DNA of 64,000 bases from Echinicola sp. 20G (lineage in GTDB: Bacteria > Bacteroidota > Bacteroidia > Cytophagales > Cyclobacteriaceae). The stretch lies in contig NZ_AP024154.1 in assembly GCF_015533855.1 (NCBI RefSeq), positions 5,167,501 through 5,231,500 of the forward strand. The letters run 5' to 3'. A program made the position numbers and the translations under genes. Below the pieces are notes generated by a model that was not told the DNA's origin, ran no database searches, and saw only the letters and a list, made by a program, of their open reading frames with translations. Below, piece after piece: positions 34,983 through 44,181 of this stretch (positions are counted from its first letter, which is position 1; each line of letters opens with the position of its first letter).

Positions 34983-36404
34983 TTAGCTAGCTTCTTGAGC
35001 GCAAGGACTTAGCTTCCCTTCTTCATTCAACTGATAAAATAAATCTGTACTTACCTCCTCTGATACTACATTTGCATAGATCAGATAGCCCTTTTCATTC
35101 TTTATTGCAGCGATTCCTGATACCCAGCTTCCATCCGCTCCATTATTCTTCCATTCCCATTTGACATCTCCATTTGAGTCTATTAAGATTACACGACAAG
35201 TACTACTAACATCATTATATGCTTGTCCCCATCCTGTCAATAGTGCATCTCCATTTTCCAAGATATTTACATCTATCAGTTGAACATCCCTATATCTACT
35301 ATTAGAGCTATAAACCTTTTTAGCAATTAATTTCCCCTCTACAGAGTATCGATTTAATGCCCAAGAATAGTTATTAGCAGGATTCTCCCCCGTAAATACC
35401 CATATTTCTCCACTCTGGCTTATTTGCACCATTCGGTAATGGGAAAACTCCCTGCGATCGTGAACTTTTATTTTCCAAGACTCTTCTTTTAAATCCTGAT
35501 CTACTTTAGATAGATAGACTCCATCATCGTTATAAAGCTTGAAGACCTCTCCCGATTTTCCAAATGCCATTCCCAATATTGACTGATCTAAATTTGCTTG
35601 GTACAATTCATTTCCAAATTGACCCAGTTTCATCAAGTTTACTACCCTACCATCTTCTTCATTTTCAGCCGCGCTGGAACTTAGGACATGAACAACACCA
35701 CCATTATCAATATAAATATCCTGAATGCTTTTATCAACCATCAATTTTTCCCATTTCATATTTCCCAACTCATCAATTTTCCTTACCACTCCCTGAATCT
35801 GATTGTTGATAATCGTCATTCCGCCAACAAATAGGTGCTCTTTAAATTTTATTGCTGTTTCATAAAAACCAGCTCCTTCTTCAGAAAGCACGAAAGACTC
35901 TTTCCCTGAGTCATTCCCAAGAAAAATCTTTAATTCGGAGTTAGTATCATACTTTTTTTGAGTATTGGAAAAGGCAATTCCTTCCCCAAACGGAACCAAA
36001 AACCCCTTTCCTCCAATCAACAAGTTTGAAAACTTATTTGCAAAAATAATTTGATCCTCCAAGGAATTTGCATCAAGTTGCAAAACTGTTTCTCTAAAGT
36101 CACCCTCGTGCCCTAGATTGGCTCTAACTATTATTTCAGTACTTTCTTCTAGTGATGTAGGGGCAGTATACACCCCATTCTCATCAATCAAACCAATTGA
36201 TGGCTCTATACTAAAATGAACCGTTTCAGAATCGATTATAGAGTCTCCAGAACTAAGATAAAAGGCGGTGCTTTCTCCTAAGCAAATGATACTTTTATTG
36301 GCTACCAATTCGAACTTTTCAGGAATTGACACACCAAATTCATCCTCACTATTACAACCAAATAAAAATACGAATAACACAAAATAGAGGCTAAGTATAC
36401 GCAT
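34983..36404 (-). CDS. Surface lipoprotein with Ig-like and beta-propeller-like parts
   Basis: The preferred start at 36404 gives 473 residues opening with a clean lipoprotein signal (MRILSLYFVLFVFLFGC). An upstream in-frame ATG would place eight polar residues before it. After the lipobox comes an Ig-like domain (about 25-115; DENGVYTAPTSLEESTEIIV). The rest (about 120-465) consists of repeated beta-rich stretches with Trp and Gly, such as GNMKWEKLMVDKSIQDIYID and GDVKWEWKNNGADGSWVSGI, as in a propeller. The function is unknown. Only a few cysteines occur near the C-terminus. It is monocistronic and convergent with the 2H phosphoesterase gene. Confidence 0.65.
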   Translation of the reverse strand: MRILSLYFVLFVFLFGCNSEDEFGVSIPEKFELVANKSIICLGESTAFYLSSGDSIIDSETVHFSIEPSIGLIDENGVYTAPTSLEESTEIIVRANLGHEGDFRETVLQLDANSLEDQIIFANKFSNLLIGGKGFLVPFGEGIAFSNTQKKYDTNSELKIFLGNDSGKESFVLSEEGAGFYETAIKFKEHLFVGGMTIINNQIQGVVRKIDELGNMKWEKLMVDKSIQDIYIDNGGVVHVLSSSAAENEEDGRVVNLMKLGQFGNELYQANLDQSILGMAFGKSGEVFKLYNDDGVYLSKVDQDLKEESWKIKVHDRREFSHYRMVQISQSGEIWVFTGENPANNYSWALNRYSVEGKLIAKKVYSSNSRYRDVQLIDVNILENGDALLTGWGQAYNDVSSTCRVILIDSNGDVKWEWKNNGADGSWVSGIAAIKNEKGYLIYANVVSEEVSTDLFYQLNEEGKLSPCAQEAS

Positions 36405-36651
36405 ATGGCAAGTATTTATATCAAACAAATCATATAAATATAATTACATTCTATATAACTACACTAATAATAATATTAAATTCAGATCAAATACTACATC
36501 CTTAAACAAATCACTGATTAACAATAATTTAATATCGAAATACTTGAAACATGGTATTTAATTTGGGCTGTATATTTTGTAAATTGCTTGTACACAAGCA
36601 CCAACTTTTCTGATTTCCACACATACTCTTTTCACTTCAACACAAAACATC

Positions 36652-37680
36652 ATGCCCAATCTAAGAGAACTCAGCCTGGTTACTTTCAACCTTTACAACC
36701 TCAACCTTCCTGGGAAGCCCATGTATCGTGATTATGATGGCTGGACCACAGAACAATACACCAAAAAAATCATTTGGACAGCCAATATTTTGAAAGCAGC
36801 CCAAGCAGATATTTTTGGATTTCAGGAACTATGGAATCTTGATGCCTTAAAAGAAGCATTTACCCTAACTGGTTTAGATGCAGACTATGACCTACTCAGT
36901 CCTCCAGACCATGGCGGAAATAAAATTGTCTGTGCTGCGGCTGTAAGAAAAGGTCTTTTGGAAGGTGAACCAGAATGGATCACCGACTTTCCAGATAAAT
37001 TCACCCTAGAAAGCTCAGGTGATGATGCCCAAACACCTGACATAAGTGTCAATATCCACAGCTTTTCCAGACCAGTTCTTAGCTTTAAAGTAAAGATCAG
37101 GGAAGACCGTGACCCAGTATCCATTTTTGTTTCCCACTTTAAATCCAAAGCCCCAACTGCTGTTTATCGAGAGGGCTGGTACCGGGACGATTACGACTAT
37201 TACATTAACCATAATGAAAACTTAGGAGCCACCCTTTCAACTATCAGAAGGACTGCAGAGGCCTGTGCCATGCGAATGATCATTGTGGACAAAACCAAAG
37301 GAAATGATTTACCTGTCATCGTCATTGGAGATATGAATGACGCCCAGCTCAGTAACACCATCAATATTGTAACCGGACAACCTCGCTATCTTCAGGGTCT
37401 ATCCACTGGTGGCGGTGATGCTGACTTATACTCTGTCGCCACTTTGCAGGAGTACAGAAGCTTAAGGGATGTTTATTATACCCATATCCACCAAGACATC
37501 CGGGAATCTTTGGACCATATCTTGGTTTCACAAGAATTTTATGACAATTCTAAAAAAAGAGTTTGGGTCTTTAAAGAGATGCAAATCTTCAATGACCATT
37601 TGGTCGATGAAGACCACAAAGAAACAGGCACCTCAGATCACGGTGTGGTAAAGGCCATTTTTAAGTATAAACCTGCTTGA
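36652..37680 (+). CDS. EEP-family hydrolase without signal peptide
   Basis: The 342-residue protein has an EEP (DNase I-like) fold: LVTFNLYNLN at the start, a metal-ligand Glu in IFGFQELWNL, SHFKSK, VIGDMNDAQLSNT, ESLDHILVS, and SDHGVVKAIF at the end. Unlike the EEP protein of the SusCD operon it has no signal peptide and has inserts around residues 165-200 (YRDDYDYYINHNENLG). It is therefore a cytoplasmic nuclease or phosphodiesterase of unknown target. The start ATG follows the promoter region directly. It is convergent with a lipoprotein gene 11 bases away. Confidence 0.85.
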   Translation: MPNLRELSLVTFNLYNLNLPGKPMYRDYDGWTTEQYTKKIIWTANILKAAQADIFGFQELWNLDALKEAFTLTGLDADYDLLSPPDHGGNKIVCAAAVRKGLLEGEPEWITDFPDKFTLESSGDDAQTPDISVNIHSFSRPVLSFKVKIREDRDPVSIFVSHFKSKAPTAVYREGWYRDDYDYYINHNENLGATLSTIRRTAEACAMRMIIVDKTKGNDLPVIVIGDMNDAQLSNTINIVTGQPRYLQGLSTGGGDADLYSVATLQEYRSLRDVYYTHIHQDIRESLDHILVSQEFYDNSKKRVWVFKEMQIFNDHLVDEDHKETGTSDHGVVKAIFKYKPA

Positions 37681-37691
37681 AAGAAGTTATT

Positions 37692-38447
37692 TCAATTAAT
37701 ATTTATCCATTCTGGTCTAATTCCTCTAAATATTCGAATAGTACCTATACTCGCCAACTCTCTATTAGGGTCATTCCCTTTATCCAACATTATCATGCAT
37801 TTTGTAATTTCACTTAATCTGGGCTCTTCATTATTTACAAACTCAAATGTCCCTGATATTATCCAAATAGCTTTGTAAGTTAGATTACCATAAGAACCAT
37901 TTTCTACTCTATAGAAAATGGTGAAATTACTTCCGTCACCTGAGGCTATCCCTTCTCCACTACCTTGATCAAAACCATAAGGATATTCAGGAAAGTCTTC
38001 GTTTTCTATTGAAACGTAACCACCCTCAACATCTAATACTTCATTCTGATCTTTTAAAATAAACAAATATTCTATATTCTTTCCAAAGATAGAATCAGCA
38101 TAGGAAGGGTACTTTTCATCATAAATACAATCATTCTGCATTTCGAAAATCAAACCAGTTTTAGGCCCATCCGGATTATCAAATATGAGGCTTTGATAAA
38201 TAAAAGGAGGATTTTGACCCTGATATATCTTCATTCCGTTTCGTTGAATGCGGTCTAAAAATGGTTCTAGACTTCCTGTTATTCCCATCACTTCACCAGT
38301 AAAAAAATCATCAGCAACCTCCTGAGGCAAATCGTAATTGATCAGTTCATTGGAAGGAATCTCATTATCCAAATTACAGCCTAGCAAACAGCTGACCATG
38401 GCCAATTGCAGCATCATCCATTTTGTAGAAATCAATATGTTTTTCAT
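37692..38447 (-). CDS. Hypothetical lipoprotein
   Basis: The 251-residue protein has a signal peptide ending in a lipobox (LLGC, about residue 24). The mature part is acidic and beta-rich, with two hydrophobic strands (IFEMQNDCIYDEKYPSY and LTYKAIWIISGTFEFV) and no motif I recognise. It has one further pair of cysteines (about residues 122 and 225), possibly a disulfide. Similar domains with a closing strand GTFEF are seen in other Bacteroidota lipoproteins of unknown role. It lies 69 bases after the membrane protein gene on the same strand and may be expressed with it. Confidence 0.65.
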   Translation of the reverse strand: MKNILISTKWMMLQLAMVSCLLGCNLDNEIPSNELINYDLPQEVADDFFTGEVMGITGSLEPFLDRIQRNGMKIYQGQNPPFIYQSLIFDNPDGPKTGLIFEMQNDCIYDEKYPSYADSIFGKNIEYLFILKDQNEVLDVEGGYVSIENEDFPEYPYGFDQGSGEGIASGDGSNFTIFYRVENGSYGNLTYKAIWIISGTFEFVNNEEPRLSEITKCMIMLDKGNDPNRELASIGTIRIFRGIRPEWININ

Positions 38448-38516
38448 AACATATGGCTTTAGATTATTTTATCATTTTTTGAGAAAGTCAAACTTTGCTT
38501 CCTCCAACCAAGACCG

Positions 38517-39107
38517 TTAAACTGTCTCTATCATTTTACTCGTGGTTTTACCATACTTGCCCATCAGTACTTCTATCAGGATAGAAACCAGTGCCACAAA
38601 GAATATGATGATCAAAGAATACGTGGTGAGCAATCTCATCCAATTTCTATTGATAGATTCCTGTGTCCACACCTTATCCCTTTCTTCGGGAGAACCAAAG
38701 CCCTCACTGATCAGGTCTTCATCAGACTCTACATAGGGATTCTCTTGTTTAAACTTCTTGGCCACATTGGTATATTCACTTCCTTTGATATAATAGCTTA
38801 CCTTATCTTCAAAATCACTGTAGGAGAAAGTACCTTCAATAAAAAACTTGGTATGCAAAAACAAAGTCGCCACTAAGCCTACAAAGAGAATTACACAAAC
38901 CACTTTGATTGTATTTTTCATTTTTGTGCTCCACCTTCCCTTGAGCATAAATGACACCATCAGATTCACCACAAGTCCAATGATACTCGCCAATGCTGTA
39001 TAATACAGCGTCATTTCTTCAATGGCCAGCAACTGAGAAATTGCTCCTCCAAAAAGACCAAAAAGCACTCCCAAAAGGGCTGCCCGATATTTTAGTAGTT
39101 TAATCAT
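38517..39107 (-). CDS. Hypothetical membrane protein coupled to the preceding gene
   Basis: The preferred start is ATG at 39107, which overlaps the preceding stop by 8 bases (ATGATTAA), so translation should be coupled. That gives 196 residues with about four membrane segments (about 10-27, 34-55, 66-83, 160-182) and a polar loop of about 70 residues between the last two. The loop is rich in Glu, Asp and Lys and may be periplasmic. An upstream in-frame ATG at 39128 is possible but would lengthen the overlap. No family is recognised. Confidence 0.65.
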   Translation of the reverse strand: MIKLLKYRAALLGVLFGLFGGAISQLLAIEEMTLYYTALASIIGLVVNLMVSFMLKGRWSTKMKNTIKVVCVILFVGLVATLFLHTKFFIEGTFSYSDFEDKVSYYIKGSEYTNVAKKFKQENPYVESDEDLISEGFGSPEERDKVWTQESINRNWMRLLTTYSLIIIFFVALVSILIEVLMGKYGKTTSKMIETV

Positions 39108-40290
39108 TGGACAAGTACAACGGTACAATGATCATTTCGTCCTCATTGATAAGCTGAGGATTTTTGAACACTACTTTAAAATCAATTAAAGGGTCTTGTA
39201 TCGAAACTGGTATTCCGCTAAAATCCTCCACAATGATGTACATTTTTGCCGGTGGCAAAGCGGCGACTGCATAGGTAGCGGGATCTCTAAGGGTATGATA
39301 GGCACTTGGAATATCTTTGAGAGCAGGAAGCACATATTTCACTTTGTATTTTCCCTCTACCTCTGGCCCTTTAGTGATTAATTCTCCCGCTTCATTGATT
39401 TTATAAACAGCAAATGCGAAGTCCTTGGAAATACCTTCACGAGCAGAAGAGGCCTCCATCGAATTATAAACTTTTACCCTTCGAACAGAAACCTCTTCGG
39501 CCGAGGCCAGAAATATCAGATTCTTATTCAGGTCTACAGGAAAATCGTGGTTTAATGAAAGAGTCCTGACATCATTAAAAAGCTCACTTAGGTTATCAGA
39601 TATGCTTTTCATTAACATCAGTTGCTCTTGATCAGCACTTTTTGCCAAAACCACTTCATCCAGGGTCTGGTTGAAAACACGGAGGAGATCATAAACCATT
39701 TGGTCAAAAATAGCCCTTGAAGTCAAATCCTTCCAACCTGCAGTAGACAATTGTTGATTAACCTGATTTGTTATAACCTGAACGCTGGCCATATTCCCTG
39801 CAGCTTCTAACTTTTCCAAAGACTCTTTTAAAGTTACAAATTGATCCATTTCTCTATTCAAATCGGTAGCCAAAGCTACTTCATCTCCTGTTATTAAATC
39901 AGGCCTTATTTCTTCATTCAAAACAGGAAATTCTGGCAGCTTCAACTTACTTTTTTTAGGAATTTCCTGCTGATTATTCAAAGAAGGGTTGAGCTTGTAC
40001 ATTAAGTTCAAGGCATCAGAAGTAGGCAAAATATTATGGGCCAGCAAATAATCAGGTAGGTATGCCGATACAGGGATTTTTGCACCTTTTGATTTGACAA
40101 TAGCATAAGAAGCCGCCCCAATAGCGATTCCACCAACTATAAATACAACAGGGTTGATCCCCTTATCTTCTGACTCTATTGGTGCAGAACCGCCTGTTGG
40201 GGGACGTTGCGCCATTGCCTGAAAATTGCTGCTCACACAGATAACAAAGCTCAGAAAGACAAAAAACAATCGATGGGACAGTTGAAACAT
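39100..40290 (-). CDS. Hypothetical secreted protein, first gene of a two-gene unit
   Basis: The 396-residue protein has a signal peptide (MFQLSHRLFFVFLSFVICVS, cleavage near AMAQ, residue 28). A hydrophobic glycine-rich segment follows (about 45-63; NPVVFIVGGIAIGAASYAIV) that may be a transmembrane helix. Next is a segment resembling a degenerate LysM motif (about 82-125; LLAHNILPTSDALNLMYKLN). A helical region (about 140-260) and beta-rich C-terminal domain complete it. I do not recognise the family. With the coupled four-helix membrane protein it forms an envelope unit of unknown role. Confidence 0.6.
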   Translation of the reverse strand: MFQLSHRLFFVFLSFVICVSSNFQAMAQRPPTGGSAPIESEDKGINPVVFIVGGIAIGAASYAIVKSKGAKIPVSAYLPDYLLAHNILPTSDALNLMYKLNPSLNNQQEIPKKSKLKLPEFPVLNEEIRPDLITGDEVALATDLNREMDQFVTLKESLEKLEAAGNMASVQVITNQVNQQLSTAGWKDLTSRAIFDQMVYDLLRVFNQTLDEVVLAKSADQEQLMLMKSISDNLSELFNDVRTLSLNHDFPVDLNKNLIFLASAEEVSVRRVKVYNSMEASSAREGISKDFAFAVYKINEAGELITKGPEVEGKYKVKYVLPALKDIPSAYHTLRDPATYAVAALPPAKMYIIVEDFSGIPVSIQDPLIDFKVVFKNPQLINEDEMIIVPLYLSND

Positions 40291-40501
40291 TAGTCCAGAT
40301 ATAAACAGTAATGCAAAAAATCCACATATCTTTTAAGTAGCTGATCACTACCTCCATACCGCATTTTAGTTTAAATAAAATACGCATTCAGCACAATAAT
40401 AAATATAATAAAATATTGTTTATATCCAATTTATTCCTTGCTTTATTTCTGGCATTTGTTTACCAAAATGTTGATGTCAGCTAAAAAATGATTGCCAAAC
40501 A

Positions 40502-40537
40502 AAAAGCCCCCAAAGGATTCATCCTAAGAGGGCTTTT
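40502..40537 (-). terminator. Terminator downstream of kduD
   Basis: AAAAGCCC (40502-40509) pairs with GGGCTTTT (40530-40537), with an inner AGGAT/ATCCT pairing at 40514-40525. On the minus strand it is followed by a T-tract. It lies 20 bases after the kduD stop. Confidence 0.8.
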
Positions 40538-40557
40538 CAATCAGTTAATAGTTAATA

Positions 40558-41346
40558 TTATTCTTCACCATAAGGTTTACCGATGGTAGCCAAGATTCCT
40601 CCATCCACATAGACAATCTGTCCATTGACGAAGTCACTGGCTTTACTGGCCAAGAAGATTGTTGTTCCCTGTAGGTCCTCAGGATCTCCCCAACGTCCAG
40701 CAGGTGTTCTATTGACGATAAAATCATTGAATGGATGGCCATCCACACGGATGGGAGCAGTTTGCTCAGTGGCAAAATATCCCGGGCCAATACCGTTCAC
40801 CTGAATATTGTACTTGGCCCACTCTGTAGCCAAATTTCTGGTCAACATCTTCAAACCTCCTTTGGCGGCAGCGTAAGCAGAAACAGTGTTTCTACCCAAC
40901 TCACTCATCATAGAACAGATGTTGATAATCTTTCCTCCGCCTTTTTCTTTCATTCCCTTAGAAACACGCTTCGCCATCAGGAAAGGAGAAACCAAGTCCA
41001 TGTTCACCACTTTGGCAAAATCTGCAATCTCCATCTCCATAGCAGGCGTTCTCTGGATCATCCCTGCGTTGTTGACTAAAATATCAATGGTACCAAACTT
41101 GGCTTCCATCTCAGAGATATTCTTGTCCACAGCAGCCTCATCGGTCACATCAAAAAGATAACCATGAGCTTCGATTCCATCTTCTTTATAGGCCTTGATG
41201 GCCGCTTCCATCTTAACTGGAGTATGTCCATTTACTATCAAGGTAGCGCCGCTTTTACCAAGTGCTTTCGCCATAGCCATTCCAAGACCATGGGTAGCAC
41301 CGGTCACCAAGGCTACTTTCCCTGTAAGGTCAAATAATTCTTTCAT
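40558..41346 (-). CDS. kduD: 2-deoxy-D-gluconate 3-dehydrogenase (SDR family)
   Basis: The 262-residue short-chain dehydrogenase has the NAD-binding TGATHGLGMAMA (15-26), the NNAG motif (92-95), catalytic Ser145 (NICSMMS) and the Tyr158-x-x-x-Lys162 pair (SAYAAAKGG). Its position 34 bases after kduI identifies it as KduD, which interconverts 3-deoxy-D-glycero-2,5-hexodiulosonate and 2-keto-3-deoxygluconate. The pathway is the unsaturated uronate branch of pectin or glycosaminoglycan breakdown. Kinase and aldolase genes of the pathway are not in the window. Assignment to KduD rather than a gluconate 5-dehydrogenase rests mainly on the neighbour. Confidence 0.88.
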   Translation of the reverse strand: MKELFDLTGKVALVTGATHGLGMAMAKALGKSGATLIVNGHTPVKMEAAIKAYKEDGIEAHGYLFDVTDEAAVDKNISEMEAKFGTIDILVNNAGMIQRTPAMEMEIADFAKVVNMDLVSPFLMAKRVSKGMKEKGGGKIINICSMMSELGRNTVSAYAAAKGGLKMLTRNLATEWAKYNIQVNGIGPGYFATEQTAPIRVDGHPFNDFIVNRTPAGRWGDPEDLQGTTIFLASKASDFVNGQIVYVDGGILATIGKPYGEE

Positions 41347-41380
41347 AAAATATAATTAGTGGTTTTTGTTGGTGGATTGA

Positions 41381-42220
41381 TTACTTCATATCTACTGGTG
41401 CCACCTTGTCCATATCACCATAGTCAAGGTTTTCTCCAGCCATTCCCCATATGAAAGTGTAATTGGAAGTACCTGATCCGGCATGAATCGACCAAGCTGG
41501 AGAAATCACCGCTTGGTGATTGGTCATCCAAATATGACGCGTTTCCTGAGGTTGGCCCATATAATGACATACAGTAGCATCATCTGCTAAGTCAAAGTAA
41601 AAATAAGCTTCCATCCTTCTGTCATGAGTATGCGCTGGCATGGTATTCCATACACTTCCTGGCTTCAACTCTGTCATCCCCATTTGAAGCTGGCATGATT
41701 CCACCACACTGTTGACGATCAACTTATTGATAATTCTGTGATTAGAGTTTTCCAATGATCCCAACTCTACCTTTTCGGCATCTTCCAATCCTACTTTTTT
41801 GGTTGGATAAGCTTTATGTGCAGGAGCTGAATTGAAATAAAGCAGGGCTTTTCCTTCAGCAGATGGGTTGAAGATCACCTCTTTCACTCCTTGGCCAACA
41901 TAAAGGGCTTCTTTGGTATTGAGCTTGTGGTCAGTGCCATCTACAGTCACCAAAGTAGGAGCACCCACATTGATAATTCCCAATTCTCTTCGCTCCAAAA
42001 AGTACTCCGCTTTTAACTGGTCAACTGTTTCCAACTCCAAAGCTTTGTTCACCGGTGCTATGCCACCTACAATAAGCCTGTCAAAAGTCGTGTAAACACC
42101 CGTAATCTGATCATCCTGAAATATATTTTCCAATAGAAAATGGTCTCTCAACTTCTGGGTATCATACCCTTTTACATCATCAGGATGCGACGCATGTCTC
42201 GTTACGATGTTTGTATGCAT
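41381..42220 (-). CDS. kduI: 5-dehydro-4-deoxy-D-glucuronate isomerase
   Basis: The 279-residue cupin matches KduI over its full length. Zinc ligands fit the E. coli pattern with a one-residue shift: His197, His199 (PAHTHDRRME), Glu204 and His246 (WSIHAGSG). The enzyme converts 5-keto-4-deoxyuronate to 3-deoxy-D-glycero-2,5-hexodiulosonate, the substrate of KduD. The pair forms a two-gene operon. A candidate -7 element TAGATTTG (42252-42259, minus strand) lies about 30 bases upstream, with the palindrome AATCGATT at 42276-42283 in the -33 position, where a regulator could bind. No lyase is next to it, so the source of the unsaturated uronate is elsewhere. Confidence 0.96.
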   Translation of the reverse strand: MHTNIVTRHASHPDDVKGYDTQKLRDHFLLENIFQDDQITGVYTTFDRLIVGGIAPVNKALELETVDQLKAEYFLERRELGIINVGAPTLVTVDGTDHKLNTKEALYVGQGVKEVIFNPSAEGKALLYFNSAPAHKAYPTKKVGLEDAEKVELGSLENSNHRIINKLIVNSVVESCQLQMGMTELKPGSVWNTMPAHTHDRRMEAYFYFDLADDATVCHYMGQPQETRHIWMTNHQAVISPAWSIHAGSGTSNYTFIWGMAGENLDYGDMDKVAPVDMK

Positions 42221-42610
42221 GTTTGTTTTATTTATGTGAATGAATGTATTTCAAATCTACTAAAATTAGCCGTGCAATCGATTACCCAAATGCTAAATCA
42301 AACCTGATCAATACTTTTTACAAACCACTTAGGCATTTTTCAAAAGTCAACTGCTATTGCTTTCCAAAGCGCTGGAGTTTGATCAGGGAAAGGGATTATC
42401 CCTATTGGCTTTTGGAATAACAAAACTAACAATATTAGCGAGAAAATAAACCAGGAAACAGGGCCGTTTTCCCTAAAATTAAAAAAGCACTACCGCCAAA
42501 AAGAATTTCTCACCAAAGATCATTTGAAGCTTTTGATTTATTCAAATCAAAACTATCTTAATAAGTGGTATTAATGCCAATTTATTTTTACGCAAAACCA
42601 TTCATCTAAT
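42221..42610. other. Divergent control region between kduID and the oxidoreductase gene
   Basis: No gene seen in 390 bases. Holds the kduI promoter candidate and the AATCGATT palindrome (see that entry). The part near 42611 is AT-rich; no clean promoter for the plus-strand gene was found. Confidence 0.55.
42252..42283 (-). promoter_or_regulatory. Candidate kduI promoter with palindromic site
   Basis: Minus-strand TAGATTTG (42252-42259) fits TAnnTTTG. The -33 position holds no TTTG but the palindrome AATCGATT (42276-42283), as at promoters that need an activator. AATCGATT is short and occurs elsewhere, so this is weak. Confidence 0.4.
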
Positions 42611-43978
42611 ATGCCCAAAAACCCCATCAATCGTCGTCACTTTATCAAGAATTCTGCCGCCACCATGGCCTTGGCTTCATTAGGACCAATGAATTTCAGC
42701 ATTGGTTCTACAAAAAAAGCCTATAAGGTTGCTTTGATAGGCACTGGTTGGTATGGAAAAAGTGACCTTTACCGACTCCTCCAAATAGCCCCTGTGGAAG
42801 TGGTGGCCCTATGTGACGTGGATCGAATCAGGCTTTCTGAAGCCGGTAAAATCATCAGTCAAAAACAGGTCTCCGGCAATGTCCCTAAACTTTATAAAGA
42901 TTACAGAAAGTTACTCGAAGAAAATGAATTGGACATCGTCATGATCGGTACACCCGATCATTGGCATGCCCTTCAGGCCATTGAAGCCATAAAATCAGGA
43001 GCCCACCTCTATCTCCAAAAACCCATTAGTGTGGATGTACTGGAAGGTGAGGCGATATTGGCTGTCGCCCGAAAGTACAATAAGGTCGTACAAGTAGGCA
43101 CCCAAAGGAAAAGCACTCCGCACTTGATCGAAGCCAAAAAGAAAATTGTAGACACAGGCCTCTTGGGCAAAATTTCCCATGTGGAAATGTGCTGCTATTA
43201 CCATATGCGAGCCAATGGCAGCCCCGAAGTAATCCCTGTACCAGACTATTTGGATTACGAATTCTGGACAGGTCCAGCTCCCCTAAGGCCTTATGACAAA
43301 CTTCCCCACGGAAGCTGGTGGAGAACTTTTATGGAGTATGGTAATGGAATTATGGGCGATATGTGCGTCCATATGCTGGATACCGTCAGGTGGATGCTTG
43401 ATTTGGGCTGGCCCACTAAAATATCATCTACAGGTGGTATCTATGTGCAAAAAGAAGGCAAATCCAATATTGCAGACACCCAATCAGCTATTTTTGAATA
43501 CAATGATTTGAACTGCATCTGGCAGCACCGCTCGTGGGGAAATCCTGCTGACCCAGCGTATCCATGGGCATTCAAGCTGTATGGAGAAAAAGGTACATTG
43601 GAGGCTTCAGTAATGCGCTATGACTTTATCCCTCATGGAGAGGGTGAGAAAATCCATGGCGATGTGGTTTATGAAAAGGAAAAATACCCAGAAGACGTCA
43701 CGGAAGAAAGGATCGAGCTGCATGCTGCCCCGGCCACCAGAAACCACCTTAGAGACTTTCTTTCTGCCATCGAAAATAATGAAAAGCCAGTTGCTGACAT
43801 TGAAGAAGGCCATATCAGTTCGGCCTCCTGTATCTTGGCCAATATGGCGATGTATCTGGGAAGACCATTGGTTTATGATCCCGAACAAAAAATCATCCTC
43901 GATGATCCTGAAGCCACCCAATTGCTCCAACGCCCCTACCAGAATGGCTGGAAGCATCCTTTTGATGACCTTGTATAA
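42611..43978 (+). CDS. Tat-exported Gfo/Idh/MocA-family oxidoreductase
   Basis: The 455-residue protein begins with a Tat-type signal (NRRHFIKNSAATMALASLG). The Rossmann NAD(P)-binding domain follows (about 38-160; VALIGTGWYGKS, then VMIGTPDHWHALQAIEA and YLQKPIS with the conserved Lys-Pro). The C-terminal alpha/beta domain is typical of this superfamily (MEYGNGIMGDMCVHMLDTVR). Exported members in Bacteroidota carry tightly bound cofactor and act on sugars; some are GH109-like or 3-keto-sugar forming. Its divergence from kduID suggests shared control with sugar catabolism. It is single and followed by a strong terminator. Confidence 0.9.
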   Translation: MPKNPINRRHFIKNSAATMALASLGPMNFSIGSTKKAYKVALIGTGWYGKSDLYRLLQIAPVEVVALCDVDRIRLSEAGKIISQKQVSGNVPKLYKDYRKLLEENELDIVMIGTPDHWHALQAIEAIKSGAHLYLQKPISVDVLEGEAILAVARKYNKVVQVGTQRKSTPHLIEAKKKIVDTGLLGKISHVEMCCYYHMRANGSPEVIPVPDYLDYEFWTGPAPLRPYDKLPHGSWWRTFMEYGNGIMGDMCVHMLDTVRWMLDLGWPTKISSTGGIYVQKEGKSNIADTQSAIFEYNDLNCIWQHRSWGNPADPAYPWAFKLYGEKGTLEASVMRYDFIPHGEGEKIHGDVVYEKEKYPEDVTEERIELHAAPATRNHLRDFLSAIENNEKPVADIEEGHISSASCILANMAMYLGRPLVYDPEQKIILDDPEATQLLQRPYQNGWKHPFDDLV

Positions 43979-43985
43979 AAAAAAC

Positions 43986-44016
43986 AAAGCGGAGATTTCT
44001 GAGAAATCTCCGCTTT
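43986..44016 (+). terminator. Terminator after the oxidoreductase gene
   Basis: AAAGCGGAGATTTCT (43986-44000) and AGAAATCTCCGCTTT (44002-44016) are exact inverted repeats, followed by TTTAT on the plus strand. It lies 8 bases after the stop. Confidence 0.88.
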
Positions 44017-44181
44017 TTATTGGTGCCTACTTTGGCTGTTTGACGAGCTCGGTTTTCCTCAAGCAGTCAAGGTAGGACTTAATTTCTTTCTTTGCTCAGC
44101 TTATCTGGTTTCCTTTATTTTCAAAACGAAATTCCGGATCTAACAAGTATGAAACTTCACTGCTTTCCACGTTAAAAGATG

